Assembly: GCA_023426225.1 (NCBI GenBank) | Contig: JAFABD010000253.1 | Span: 1-43,749, forward strand | Length of the DNA stretch: 43,749 bases | Direction: 5' to 3' | Source of the DNA: Pseudomonadota bacterium | GTDB lineage: Bacteria; Pseudomonadota; Alphaproteobacteria; Sphingomonadales; Sphingomonadaceae | Part shown: positions 6,826-15,264 of the stretch, one piece after another | How positions within the stretch are numbered: position 1 is the stretch's first letter | How the letters are laid out: every line of letters begins with the position of its first letter | The notes under the pieces: generated by a model | The model's database searches: none | Told to the model about the DNA's origin: nothing | The model's input: the letters and a program-made list of their open reading frames with translations, nothing else | Translations under genes and position numbers: made by a program

Positions 6826-9396
6826 TCAGAACTTCAGGCTCAGGCCGGTCCAGACCGCACGCCCGAGCTGATAGGGCTGGCTGGTCAGCACCGAATTGCG
6901 GGCGGGCACGGTGTCGAGCAGGTTGCTGATGCGCAATTCGCCCCCAAGCGTCCCCCAGCGCGTCCGCACGATCTCGGCCGTGAGGTTTAGGTTGACATCG
7001 ATCGCGTCAGGATAGCGCACCCAGTCGTAGACGGCATAGCGGGTGCCGTCGATCCGGGTGGTGTTGCCGGTGTCCTCGATCCGCCGGAAGCCGTTGCGAT
7101 AACGCAGGTTGACGTTCGTCGTGACCCGGTCCGCCAGCCACAACGCGGTCCAGCTCGCATTGACGAGCAGCGGCGCAGCAAAATCCTCGCGCTGGTTGAG
7201 CGCCTCGACTTCCTCGAGCAGCCGCAGCGCGCCCTGATACACGACCTGGGTGCCGTCGGTCAGGTCGGTGACGTCGACCATATAGTCGTCGTTGCGCGTG
7301 CGCGTTTTGGACCAGTTGAGGTTCAGTGCGACGCTGTGCTTGCCGAAGCTGCGCACCCATTCGGCCGACAGCCCGCGGTAACGGCTCTCACCCTCATTCG
7401 CGAGGCGGAAGCGCTGGAACGTCACGGTCTTGCCGTTCGCGAGCAACTTGGTGGCCGTCCCCGCGGCGACGCGCGTGAACTCGTCCTTGCCGTCGCGATA
7501 GATGCCGCGCAGCGACAGGCGCCCGCCCAGCACGCGCCCGTTGAGCGCCGCGCTCAATTCGTCGGAATAGGGCGTGCGCGTCGATCCACCGATGTCGAGT
7601 GCAGGGCGCGAAGCCAGCGAAAGCTGCCAATTGTCGTCATAAACGCTCTTGCCGCCCACCAGCCGCGGCGTCCGCGTCTCGCTGAGCGAGTCGGGATATT
7701 GATCGCGCAGCGCATAGGCGAGCATCGACCGTCCGAAATAGCGGTTGGCGCCAAGCGTGACCGACCAGCCGTCCCACGGCAGCGCCGCCACGACCGAAAG
7801 GCGCGGCGCGACATTGTCGTTGCCCAGATAGGTCTCGCGGTCGTAGCGCAACCCCGCGCGCACCGTGAACGGCCCCTTTTCCAGCTGCGCCTCCGCCCAG
7901 GCGGCATAGCTGTCCAGCGCGACCTTGGCGCGGTACGCCGAATAGATCTGCCGCTCGGCCAACGCATATTGACCCGACACGCACGTCAAGCTGTCGCCGT
8001 TCGCGCACTGGATGTTTGCCCCCAGCTTGCCGCCCTTATACGCATAGTTGGTGTCGGGCCGCTCGCGCATCGCGTCGACATGCTGGAAGTCGACGCCCCC
8101 CGACAGGCGTAGCGCGCCCAGTTCAGTCGCGACCCGCGCCTTGAGCTGCGCCGTTTCCTGCCGCTGGTTGAGCCGCCCAAAGCCGCCGCGCGTGCAACTG
8201 GTGCTCGCGCAGACTGCCCCGTTGGGAACGCTGCTGGGAATCGAATAGTTGGTGTCCGGCGCCTCGCGGTCATTGTCCGAGAGGGTGTAGCTGCCGGTCA
8301 GCGACCATTCGATCCTGCCGCGCTGTTCCAATGCCAGGCTGGTGCTCAACCCGCCGCCATGACTGGTGATCTGGTTGTCGATCCCGGCGCCCGATGCCGC
8401 CTCGCTGCGATAGGGACTGTAGCTCGCCTGCCCCGTCAGCCGCAGTTCGCTGCCCAGGTCGGCGGTCAGCTTGGCGAGATAATTGTCGCTCCGGCTCGAC
8501 TGGCCGAACGGCTTGCCGCCATAATTGGCGTTACGGAAATAGGTTACGTCGGCGCGCGAGCGGTTATAGCCGAACAGCATCTGCACGGCCTGCGAGACCG
8601 GTACGTCGAGCGTCATGCCATAGCGCCATTTGTCGAAGCTCGGCCGGACGGGGAGCTTGTCGCCCAGCGCTTTGCGGCTCGCGTCGGACACCTTGAAATG
8701 CGTCAGCGCGTCGCCGCTATAGCTTGCCGTCGCGCTCGCGCCCCAGCGCCCGGCGGGCGCGCGCGTCTCGATGTCGAGCGTCCCGCCCGTAAAGCGGCCA
8801 TATTCGGCCGACACGTTCGAATCGCGCAGCGTGATCGCACCGATCAGGTTGGCATCGAGCCACAGCCCCTGCGCGGTCGCTCCCGTCACCTCGTTGAAAT
8901 GGAGGGGATTGTCCTGCGTCACGTCCAGCCGTGATGCGACATCGACGCCGTCGACCGTGAACAGATTTTCGTAGAATCGCCCGCCCGCGATTGCGATTCG
9001 CGACGGTGTCAGATCCTGCAATGCCTCGCGCGTGGCCTGTCCTTCACGCCGCGTGAACTGGACTCCCGGAAGCGCCTTGAGCAACTGATTGACGTCTCCA
9101 GATCCCGGCGTCGCCGCGTCGATCTGCCGCCGCTCGATCCGGCTGGTACCCGCGTCGAGTCCGCTTCCGACACGATATGCCTCGGGCGCCCGGTCACCTT
9201 CCGCCACCACCTCGGGCAACTGCTGAACCGTCGCCTCGCGCTGGGCGTCGGCATCGCTCGCTTTGGCTTGGTCGCCCGCTGCCTGACCGGCGGATGCGGC
9301 GGAACCCTGTGCCTGAGCCGTCGCGGCCGTTGCGCCGACCAACTGTCCCGCCACCAGCGCGAGCATGGCTGCGCCCCAGCGAACCTCCTGATGCAT
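6826..9396 (-). CDS. TonB-dependent outer-membrane receptor
   Basis: Outer-membrane beta-barrel importer energised by TonB-ExbBD. The 856-aa protein has a signal peptide (cut near ATAQA, residue about 29), a TonB-box-like segment LPEVVAEGD near residue 65, and a plug domain (about 70-210) with the motif LLKALPGVQF and FTVDGVDV. A large barrel follows, ending in an aromatic residue (GLSLKF) as outer-membrane proteins do. Two Cys pairs (VCASTSC and IQCANGDSLTC) sit in predicted extracellular loops and may form disulfides. No N-terminal STN signalling domain is visible, so surface signalling is unlikely. The Fur-box match 60 nt upstream suggests iron-repressed expression; the ligand (siderophore, heme or other) is unknown. 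It is followed at once by the di-heme peroxidase. Confidence 0.9.
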   Translation of the reverse strand: MHQEVRWGAAMLALVAGQLVGATAATAQAQGSAASAGQAAGDQAKASDADAQREATVQQLPEVVAEGDRAPEAYRVGSGLDAGTSRIERRQIDAATPGSGDVNQLLKALPGVQFTRREGQATREALQDLTPSRIAIAGGRFYENLFTVDGVDVASRLDVTQDNPLHFNEVTGATAQGLWLDANLIGAITLRDSNVSAEYGRFTGGTLDIETRAPAGRWGASATASYSGDALTHFKVSDASRKALGDKLPVRPSFDKWRYGMTLDVPVSQAVQMLFGYNRSRADVTYFRNANYGGKPFGQSSRSDNYLAKLTADLGSELRLTGQASYSPYRSEAASGAGIDNQITSHGGGLSTSLALEQRGRIEWSLTGSYTLSDNDREAPDTNYSIPSSVPNGAVCASTSCTRGGFGRLNQRQETAQLKARVATELGALRLSGGVDFQHVDAMRERPDTNYAYKGGKLGANIQCANGDSLTCVSGQYALAERQIYSAYRAKVALDSYAAWAEAQLEKGPFTVRAGLRYDRETYLGNDNVAPRLSVVAALPWDGWSVTLGANRYFGRSMLAYALRDQYPDSLSETRTPRLVGGKSVYDDNWQLSLASRPALDIGGSTRTPYSDELSAALNGRVLGGRLSLRGIYRDGKDEFTRVAAGTATKLLANGKTVTFQRFRLANEGESRYRGLSAEWVRSFGKHSVALNLNWSKTRTRNDDYMVDVTDLTDGTQVVYQGALRLLEEVEALNQREDFAAPLLVNASWTALWLADRVTTNVNLRYRNGFRRIEDTGNTTRIDGTRYAVYDWVRYPDAIDVNLNLTAEIVRTRWGTLGGELRISNLLDTVPARNSVLTSQPYQLGRAVWTGLSLKF

Positions 9397-9456
9397 TTTG
9401 TGCGACCCCTTTTGGTTTATCCCCGCCGCGCGGACTAACCAAGGAACCGATTAAAT

Positions 9457-9475
9457 GCAAATGATTCTCATTACT
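9457..9475. promoter_or_regulatory. putative Fur box upstream of the TonB receptor
   Basis: The 19 bases GCAAATGATTCTCATTACT match 13 of 19 positions of the classical Fur consensus GATAATGATAATCATTATC by eye, with the near-symmetric core AATGATTCTCATT. It is one of few AT-rich patches in this GC-rich window. Its near edge is 60 nt upstream of the receptor start, where it could occlude the promoter. Binding by Fur rather than another ferric regulator (RirA, Irr) is inferred. Confidence 0.7.
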
Positions 9476-9512
9476 GGAATGTGAGATCGGTCGCGAACCG
9501 TTCGCAACCCAG

Positions 9513-9530
9513 CTTTTTGACTACAAAAAG
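9513..9530. repeat. short inverted repeat near the TonB receptor promoter
   Basis: CTTTTTG and CAAAAAG form a perfect 7-bp inverted repeat around ACTA. It lies 24 nt beyond the stop of the small hypothetical gene and about 40 nt upstream of the Fur-type site. The A/T tracts fall on the wrong side of the stem for a normal terminator of the minus-strand gene. A second short repeat, GCGAA-CCG-TTCGC, lies at 9493-9505. Either could be an operator or chance. Confidence 0.3.
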
Positions 9531-9553
9531 AATAGCTTGCCGCTGTTACGCCC

Positions 9554-9814
9554 TCAGTCGAAATGCTCGGTCAGCTCAACCACTTCAAAGGCAAAGCCGT
9601 GCCAGCCGCGCCGCCGTGCCGCCTCCTCGGTGGCGGCGCGCTTGCCGGTCGCCTCCCTGAGTGATTTGCTATGGCCCCAGAATACCTCGGTCCGCCCACC
9701 GCCCAGATCGGCGACGATGCGCCAGTAATGGGTGAACGGCGCCGCGGTCGGCCCGATCGTCTTGACATAGCCGTCGGCCATCATGGCCGTCAGGTAGCGC
9801 CGCTTCTTCGCCAT
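9554..9814 (-). CDS. small hypothetical protein
   Basis: An 86-aa predicted cytoplasmic protein I do not recognise. It is basic at the N-terminus (MAKKRRY), has no signal peptide or membrane segment, and has an aromatic-rich middle (HYWRIVADLGGGRTEVFWGHSKS) followed by an acidic tail ending EVVELTEHFD. The frame is open 26 codons further upstream, but the ATG at 9814 gives the cleaner start; no strong ribosome site is visible for either. High G/C at third positions supports coding. It sits between the iron-linked operon and the NAD(P)-binding gene in the same orientation, with no clear functional link. Confidence 0.6.
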   Translation of the reverse strand: MAKKRRYLTAMMADGYVKTIGPTAAPFTHYWRIVADLGGGRTEVFWGHSKSLREATGKRAATEEAARRRGWHGFAFEVVELTEHFD

Positions 9815-9888
9815 GCCGCCGGCTTTTAGCGCGATCCGTGCGACGCGCCAGCACCGGCCGCGAACCGCGGCGCTACCCGTCGCCCTCG

Positions 9889-10497
9889 TCAATAGGCCGC
9901 GGTGAAACGCGCGCGGCTATGATGATGCTGTTCAAGCGCGTCGACCATGGCGATCGCGTAATCGGCAAAGCTGATCTTGCTGTCTCCCGCGGCATCCACC
10001 ACGAGTTGATCGTCGCCCAGGCGATAGTGACCGAGCCGCGGCCCTTCGAAGATCAGCGCGGCGGGCGAAAAGAAGGTCCAGTCGATCGCCGTCTCGCCGC
10101 GCAACGCCTCGAGGAAAGCGATGCCCTCGCGCGCGATCGACTGCCACTCGGCAGGAAAGTCCGGGCTGTCGATCAACCGCTTGCCCGGGGCGACTTCCAG
10201 GCTCGCCGCCCCGCCGGTGACGAGCAGCCGCGGCACGCCCGCCTCGCGCAGCGCCGCAAGCAACGTCGGGGCCTGCACGTCGAAATGGAGCGCACTGATG
10301 ACCGCCTCGCTCCCGCGCAGCAGCGCTACCAACGCTGCGGGATCGTGCGCATCCCCGGCAACCGCGGTTACGCCCGCTGCCGCCGGGATCCGTTCGGGAT
10401 GGCGCGCGATCGCGGTCACCGAATGGCCGCGCCGCGCAAGTTCGCGCGTGATCTCCGAACCGGCCCGCCCGCTCGCGCCCAGCACCGCAACCTTCAT
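9889..10497 (-). CDS. NAD(P)-binding atypical SDR / NmrA-like protein
   Basis: Predicted cytoplasmic NAD(P)H-binding protein with a Rossmann fold of the atypical short-chain dehydrogenase type. The N-terminal MKVAVLGASGRAGSE contains the GxxGxxG nucleotide-binding loop, and the segment DWTFFSPAALIFEG is typical of the NAD(P)H-binding domain proteins often annotated as NAD-dependent epimerase or NmrA-like. The Tyr-Lys catalytic pair of classical SDRs is not evident, so it may sense or bind NADP(H) rather than catalyse. Upstream in-frame ATGs exist at 10521 and 10503, but GGAG lies 8 nt before the ATG at 10497, giving 202 aa. It is divergent from an HxlR regulator, which probably controls it through the inverted repeat between them. 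Confidence 0.8.
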   Translation of the reverse strand: MKVAVLGASGRAGSEITRELARRGHSVTAIARHPERIPAAAGVTAVAGDAHDPAALVALLRGSEAVISALHFDVQAPTLLAALREAGVPRLLVTGGAASLEVAPGKRLIDSPDFPAEWQSIAREGIAFLEALRGETAIDWTFFSPAALIFEGPRLGHYRLGDDQLVVDAAGDSKISFADYAIAMVDALEQHHHSRARFTAAY

Positions 10498-10506
10498 TTC
10501 CATTCT

Positions 10507-10536
10507 CCAACTAGTTTCCAATGGAGACCTAGTTGG
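10507..10536. promoter_or_regulatory. inverted-repeat operator between HxlR and its divergent target
   Basis: CCAACTAG (10507-10514) and CTAGTTGG (10529-10536) are perfect inverted arms separated by 14 nt, and the symmetry extends partly inward (TTTCC versus GGAGAC). It occupies the only space between two divergent genes, 15 nt before the HxlR start. This is where an autoregulatory winged-helix repressor dimer would bind. HxlR binding is inferred. Confidence 0.65.
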
Positions 10537-10551
10537 CTACAGAAACCACCC

Positions 10552-10983
10552 ATGCAAGACGGCACTTTGCGCTCACTTGGTTACCCCGGCGATACCGACT
10601 GGCGACGCGGCAATGCTTTTGCCGGCGATTGTCCGACGCGCCAACTGCTCGATCGCGTCGGGGACAAATGGAGCGTACTCATCCTGCTGCTGTTGGGCGA
10701 GGCGCCCTTGCGGTTCAACCAGCTCAAGCGGCGGATCGACGGCATTTCGCAAAAGATGCTCAGCCAGACGCTGCGCACGCTCGAACGCGACGGGCTGGTG
10801 ACGCGCGCGGTCGAGGCCAGCGTGCCGGTGACGGTCACCTATACGATCACCGCGCTGGGCGACGAGCTGCTCGCTGCGCTCCGGCTGATGATCGACTGGG
10901 CCGAAACGCGCATGGGCGACGTGGCGGCGGCACAGCAACGCTATGACGCGCGCGCCGCCGCGACGGGCGACGCGAGCCCCTAG
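10552..10983 (+). CDS. HxlR-family winged-helix transcriptional regulator
   Basis: A 143-aa DNA-binding protein of the HxlR family (MarR-like winged helix). The diagnostic segment CPTRQLLDRVGDKWSVLIL is followed by the recognition-helix region RRIDGISQKMLSQTLRTLERDGL and the wing with VTVTYTITALG. A Cys at residue 27, just before the first helix, is the position used by redox- or electrophile-sensing members such as YodB and HypR, so thiol sensing is possible but unproven. The C-terminal tail after residue 125 is Ala-rich. The ATG at 10552 is the only sensible start because a stop closes the frame just upstream. It is divergent from the NAD(P)-binding gene, with an inverted repeat between them, a common regulator/target arrangement. 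Confidence 0.88.
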   Translation: MQDGTLRSLGYPGDTDWRRGNAFAGDCPTRQLLDRVGDKWSVLILLLLGEAPLRFNQLKRRIDGISQKMLSQTLRTLERDGLVTRAVEASVPVTVTYTITALGDELLAALRLMIDWAETRMGDVAAAQQRYDARAAATGDASP

Positions 10984-11011
10984 CGCCCGCGTCGCCCCGG
11001 CGCTGCCCGGG

Positions 11012-12016
11012 TCAGGCGCCGACGGTCTGTTCGATCACGCCGAAGATCGGGTGATGGCGGTCGTCCTCGGCCCAGATTCGAACCGTGTCGCCCGGCTTCA
11101 GGAACGGCGTCTCGGCCGCGCCGCGCAGGATCGTCTCGACGGTGCGGACCTCGGCGAGGCAGCAATAGCCCTTGCCACCCTCGGCGATCGGACGCCCCGG
11201 CCCGCCCTCGGCATCGCGGTTCGACACGGTGCCCGAACCAATGATCGTGCCCGCCCCCAGCGCGCGCGTCCGGGCAGCATGCGCAATCAGCGTGCCGAAA
11301 TCGAAGGTCATGTCGATCGCTGCATCGACACGGCCAAAGGGCTTGCCGTTCACGTCAACCATCAGCTTGCGGTGAAGCTTGCCGTCCTGCCACCAGTCCC
11401 CCAACGCGTCGGGCGTCACGAACACCGGCGAGAAGGCGCTTGCCGGCTTCGACTGGAAAAAGCCGAATCCCTTGGCGAGTTCGCCCGGGATCAGGTTGCG
11501 CAGGCTCACATCGTTGGTCAGCCCGACGAGCCGCACCGCCGCCAGCGCCTCGTCGCGGCTCGCGCCCGGCGCGACGTCGCCGGTCACGACGACGACTTCG
11601 GCCTCCAGATCGCAACCCCATGCCTCATCGGCGAGCGGAATCGGATCGCGCGCGCCCAGGAAACCGTCAGATCCGCCCTGGTACATCAGCGGATCGTGCC
11701 AGAAGCTGTCGGGCAGTTCGGCGCCGCGGGCCTGCCGGACCAGCGCGACATGGTTCACATAGGCCGAGCCGTCCGCCCATTGATAGGCGCGCGGCAGCGG
11801 CGCCGCCGCCAGCCGTTCGTGAAACCGCTCGCGCGGGATCGCCTCATGTTCCAGGTCGGTCGCCAGATTGCGCAGCGCCGGCACGGCCTGCTCCCAATCG
11901 TCGAGCGCGGCCTGCAAGGTGGGGGCGATCGCCGTCGCATCGGCATACCAGGCAAGGTCGTTCGAAACGACGATCAGCTTGCCGTCACGTCCATGCTTCA
12001 GGCTGGCGAGTTTCAT
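11012..12016 (-). CDS. fumarylacetoacetase-type hydrolase (FAH family)
   Basis: Predicted fumarylacetoacetate hydrolase, which splits fumarylacetoacetate into fumarate and acetoacetate in tyrosine/homogentisate breakdown. The 334-aa protein has the short N-terminal cap domain (MKLASLKHGRDGKL) and the catalytic FAH domain. That domain includes the metal-ligand region DLEAEVVVVTGD, then LTNDVSLRN, KGFGFFQSKPASAFSP and the late GSGTVSNRD. This matches the bacterial two-domain fumarylacetoacetase subgroup. The frame is open for 29 codons upstream, but GGAGAGAAG just before the ATG at 12016 decides the start. No other homogentisate-pathway gene lies beside it, so the exact substrate is inferred from family. 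It is divergent from the hybrid kinase across 85 nt. Confidence 0.85.
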   Translation of the reverse strand: MKLASLKHGRDGKLIVVSNDLAWYADATAIAPTLQAALDDWEQAVPALRNLATDLEHEAIPRERFHERLAAAPLPRAYQWADGSAYVNHVALVRQARGAELPDSFWHDPLMYQGGSDGFLGARDPIPLADEAWGCDLEAEVVVVTGDVAPGASRDEALAAVRLVGLTNDVSLRNLIPGELAKGFGFFQSKPASAFSPVFVTPDALGDWWQDGKLHRKLMVDVNGKPFGRVDAAIDMTFDFGTLIAHAARTRALGAGTIIGSGTVSNRDAEGGPGRPIAEGGKGYCCLAEVRTVETILRGAAETPFLKPGDTVRIWAEDDRHHPIFGVIEQTVGA

Positions 12017-12101
12017 GGTCTTCTCTCCTTTGCCCCCTGAATAGCCGGACTGCACCACAAGTCGAGTTGACTTCGATCCAATCGCCTCGCATCGCAACGA
12101 C

Positions 12102-15077
12102 ATGACCTCGGCGCTTCGATTTCTGGATCATGGCGGCGAGATGGCCGGGCGCATCCGAACCCATCCCTGGGCGGCCACGCCGTTCGGCGAGATCGAAACC
12201 TGGCCCGATCGGCTCCGCTTCGTCCTCGACATGGCGCTCGCCTCCAGCTTTCCCACGGCGATCTATTGGGGGCCGGAGCTTCGGCTGCTGTACAACGACG
12301 CCTGGGCGCCCATTCCGGCGGAACGCCACCCTTGGGCGCTCGGCCGGCCGGGGGCAGAGGTATGGGCGGACATCTGGGACGTGGTCGGTCCACAGATCGA
12401 AGCCGTGCTCGCCAGCGGTCGCGGCTTCGCCACCTATGACCAGCATCTGCGCATGGTGCGTGACGGCGTACCGTGCGACACTTGGTGGAACTACAGCTTT
12501 ACCGCGATCCGCGGCGACGACGGCCAGGTGCTCGGCGTGCTCAACCAGGGCAACGAGACGACGCGCGTCGTGCTGGCCGAACGCGCCCGCCGTCGCGAGG
12601 TCGAACGGCTGCGCGAACTGTTCGACCAGGCGCCCGCTGCGGTGGCGCTCGTGACCGGGCCGCGTCATGTCTTCGAATTCGCCAACCCCGCCTATCAGCA
12701 GCTGATCGGCGGGCGCGAAATCCTAGGCCGCCCCGTGGCCGACGCCCTGCCCGAAGTGATCGAGCAGGGCTATGGCACGCTGCTCGACCGCGTGTTCCGG
12801 ACCGGCGAGACCTATCGCGCCGACAATACGCCCGTGCTGCTCCAGCGCAGCGCCGACGAACCGCGCGAACAGCGCATCCTCGATTTCGTCTATCAGCCGG
12901 TGCGCGGTGCCGACGGCCGCGTCTCGGGGATCTTCGTCAGTGCCAACGACGTCACGCAGCGCGCCCGCGCCGAAGAGGCGGCGCGCGCCAGCGCCGAAGA
13001 ACTGCGCGAGGCGACCGAAACCCAGGCATTCCTGTACACGCTCGCCGAACATCTGCGCCAGCTCGACAGCCAGGACGCGATCCTGCGCGAAACCGCGGCG
13101 GCGCTCGCCCGGCATCTCGGAGCCGATCGCGTCGGCTTCTATCGCGTGGACGGCGACGTGCTGCGGCTGGGCGCCTGCACCACCGATGGTCGCCTGCCTG
13201 CGCTGGGCGGCACGCTGCCGATCACGACGCTCACTGACGCCGTCGTCGACCGTTATCGCGGCGGCCGGACTCTGATCGTCACCGATGCTGCGCGCGATCC
13301 GCAACTTGCGGGCACGCAATTCTCGGCGCTGACACCCGCCGCGATCGGCGTGCCGCTGCTGCGTGGCGGCGAATGGGTCGCCACGCTCTACGTCAACCAC
13401 GCCGATCCGCGCGCATGGCAGGAGGACGAGGTTGCCTTCGTCGAAGGCGTGGCGGAAATCGCCTGGGACGCCGTCGAACGCGCGACCGCGCTCGGCGCGC
13501 TGCGCGAAAGCGAGGAGAAATTCCGCGCCATCGCCAATTCGATCGACCAGATGGTCTGGTCGACCCGCCCCGACGGTCATCACGACTATTTCAACCGGCG
13601 TTGGAGCGAGTTCACCGGTCTTCCCCCCGGCGCAAGCGAGGGAGGACGCTGGATCGATTCGATCCACCCCGACGACCGGGCGCGGACCGATACCCGCTGG
13701 CAGGCATGTCTGCGCACGGGCGAGACCTATCATATCGAATACCGGCTGCGGCACCGCTCGGGCATCTATCGCTGGGTGCTCGCACGGGCCAAGCCGATGC
13801 GCGATCCGGGCGGGCAGATCAGCCGCTGGTTCGGCACCTGCACCGACATCCAGGAGATCGTCGATGCACGCGAGGTGCTCGCACGATCGCGCGAGGAGCT
13901 GGAGGCGGCGGTGCGCGAACGCACCGAACGGCTGATGGCGGCCGAGGAACAGCTTCGCCAGGCGCAGAAGATGGAGGCCGTCGGCCAGCTCACCGGCGGC
14001 ATCGCCCATGATTTCAATAACATGCTCGCCGTCGTCATCGGCGGGCTCGACCTGCTCGAACGCCGGTTGCGCCAGGGGCGCACCGATGTCGGGCGCTATC
14101 TCGATGCCGCCCGCGACGGGGCGACGCGTGCCGCTGCGCTCACCCAGCGCCTGCTCGCCTTTTCGCGCCGCCAGCCGCTCGCACCGCGGCGCATCGACGC
14201 CAACGCGATGATCGGCGGGATGATTGACCTGCTCGTCCGCACGCTCGGCGAGGGCGTCGTAGTCGAAACCAAGCCCGGGCTCGGCCTTCGCGCCGCGCTT
14301 GCCGATCCGAACCAGCTCGAAAACGCGCTGCTCAACCTGTGCGTCAACGCCCGCGACGCGATGCCGGAGGGAGGGCTGCTCACGCTCGCCACGCGCAACG
14401 CCACGCTTACCGCCGCGCAGGTCGCGGGCTGGGGGATCGATCCGGGCGACTATGTCGAGATCGCCGTCGCCGACACCGGCACGGGGATGCCGCCCGATGT
14501 CGCCGCGCGCGCCTTCGACCCCTTCTTCACCACCAAGGGCGTGGGGAAGGGCACTGGGCTAGGGCTCAGCCAGGTCTATGGCTTCGTCACCCAGTCGGGA
14601 GGCAGCGTGCGGATCGAATCGGCACCCGGCGCGGGCACGACGGTGCGGCTGTTCCTGCCCGCACAGCCCGGCGTCGCCGCCCAACCCGGGCCGCCGCCCG
14701 AACGCCCGCCCTTCGCGGGCGCCCGTCCGGGCGAAGTCGTGCTGGTCGTCGAGGATGAGGAGCGCGTCCGCACCTTTTCGACCGAGGCGCTGCGCGAACT
14801 CGGTTACCAGGTGATCGAAGCCGCAAGCCCGGCCGAAGCACTCCGGATCCTCGATATGGGCCGCCCCGTCTCACTGCTGTTCAGCGACGTGGTCATGCCC
14901 GAAATGAACGGCCATGCGCTGGCGCACGAGGCGCGCAGGCGGCTCCCCGCGCTCCGCGTGCTGCTGACCAGCGGCTATGCGCCCGAAAGCGTCGAGGCCG
15001 ACCGTGCCGACATCCTGCCCAAGCCGTTCGACGTCGACCAGCTCGCCCGCCGCGTCCGCGCCGTACTCGATGCCTGA
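12102..15077 (+). CDS. hybrid sensor histidine kinase/response regulator (PAS-PAS-GAF-PAS-HisKA-HATPase-REC)
   Basis: A 991-aa soluble hybrid kinase with no transmembrane segment, so it probably senses an intracellular signal. Domains in order: an N-terminal PAS-like region (about 30-150), a second PAS (about 170-285), GAF (about 315-465), PAS (about 470-590, SEEKFRAIANSIDQMVW), a short coiled coil, and HisKA with H636 in GGIAHDFNN. HATPase_c follows with N-box LLNLCVNARDAM, VADTGTGM, FDPFFTTK and GTGLGLS, and a C-terminal receiver has D929 in LLFSDVVMPEMNG and K in ILPKPFD. All phosphotransfer residues are intact. The HDFNN H-box and fused receiver are typical of alphaproteobacterial orphan hybrid kinases. 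No partner regulator is adjacent. No obvious ribosome site precedes the ATG. Confidence 0.92.
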   Translation: MTSALRFLDHGGEMAGRIRTHPWAATPFGEIETWPDRLRFVLDMALASSFPTAIYWGPELRLLYNDAWAPIPAERHPWALGRPGAEVWADIWDVVGPQIEAVLASGRGFATYDQHLRMVRDGVPCDTWWNYSFTAIRGDDGQVLGVLNQGNETTRVVLAERARRREVERLRELFDQAPAAVALVTGPRHVFEFANPAYQQLIGGREILGRPVADALPEVIEQGYGTLLDRVFRTGETYRADNTPVLLQRSADEPREQRILDFVYQPVRGADGRVSGIFVSANDVTQRARAEEAARASAEELREATETQAFLYTLAEHLRQLDSQDAILRETAAALARHLGADRVGFYRVDGDVLRLGACTTDGRLPALGGTLPITTLTDAVVDRYRGGRTLIVTDAARDPQLAGTQFSALTPAAIGVPLLRGGEWVATLYVNHADPRAWQEDEVAFVEGVAEIAWDAVERATALGALRESEEKFRAIANSIDQMVWSTRPDGHHDYFNRRWSEFTGLPPGASEGGRWIDSIHPDDRARTDTRWQACLRTGETYHIEYRLRHRSGIYRWVLARAKPMRDPGGQISRWFGTCTDIQEIVDAREVLARSREELEAAVRERTERLMAAEEQLRQAQKMEAVGQLTGGIAHDFNNMLAVVIGGLDLLERRLRQGRTDVGRYLDAARDGATRAAALTQRLLAFSRRQPLAPRRIDANAMIGGMIDLLVRTLGEGVVVETKPGLGLRAALADPNQLENALLNLCVNARDAMPEGGLLTLATRNATLTAAQVAGWGIDPGDYVEIAVADTGTGMPPDVAARAFDPFFTTKGVGKGTGLGLSQVYGFVTQSGGSVRIESAPGAGTTVRLFLPAQPGVAAQPGPPPERPPFAGARPGEVVLVVEDEERVRTFSTEALRELGYQVIEAASPAEALRILDMGRPVSLLFSDVVMPEMNGHALAHEARRRLPALRVLLTSGYAPESVEADRADILPKPFDVDQLARRVRAVLDA

Positions 15078-15177
15078 GCTGCGGCCGAACACGGCTTTCT
15101 GGCCGCTTTGATCGGTCGCCACGGTGGACGCGGGCGCCACAGACGATTAGGGCCTGCCGCGGACCAACCCGTTCGGC

Positions 15178-15235
15178 CTGGGCTTCTCCAAGCCGCGCCC
15201 GCCTGCGTCGCGGGGCGCGGTTCGGGCAAGCCCAG
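15178..15235 (+). promoter_or_regulatory. bipartite hairpin in the purA leader with alternative pairing
   Basis: Outer arms CTGGGCTT (15178-15185) and AAGCCCAG (15228-15235) and inner arms CCGCGCCC (15193-15200) and GGGCGCGG (15213-15220) are both perfect 8-bp inverted repeats, with equal 7-nt internal loops on each side. GGCTT (15181-15185) can instead pair with AAGCC at 15190-15194 around CTCC, which excludes the long fold. The structure ends 14 nt before the purA ribosome site. A regulatory role is inferred. Confidence 0.4.
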
Positions 15236-15264
15236 CGCGGACGCCAATGCAAGGATCGCGAACT

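Noticed and set aside
9838..10551. Extended N-terminus for the HxlR regulator
   Set aside because: The added residues are a shadow of the divergent NAD(P)-binding gene and the shared operator; the regulator fold starts after 10552.
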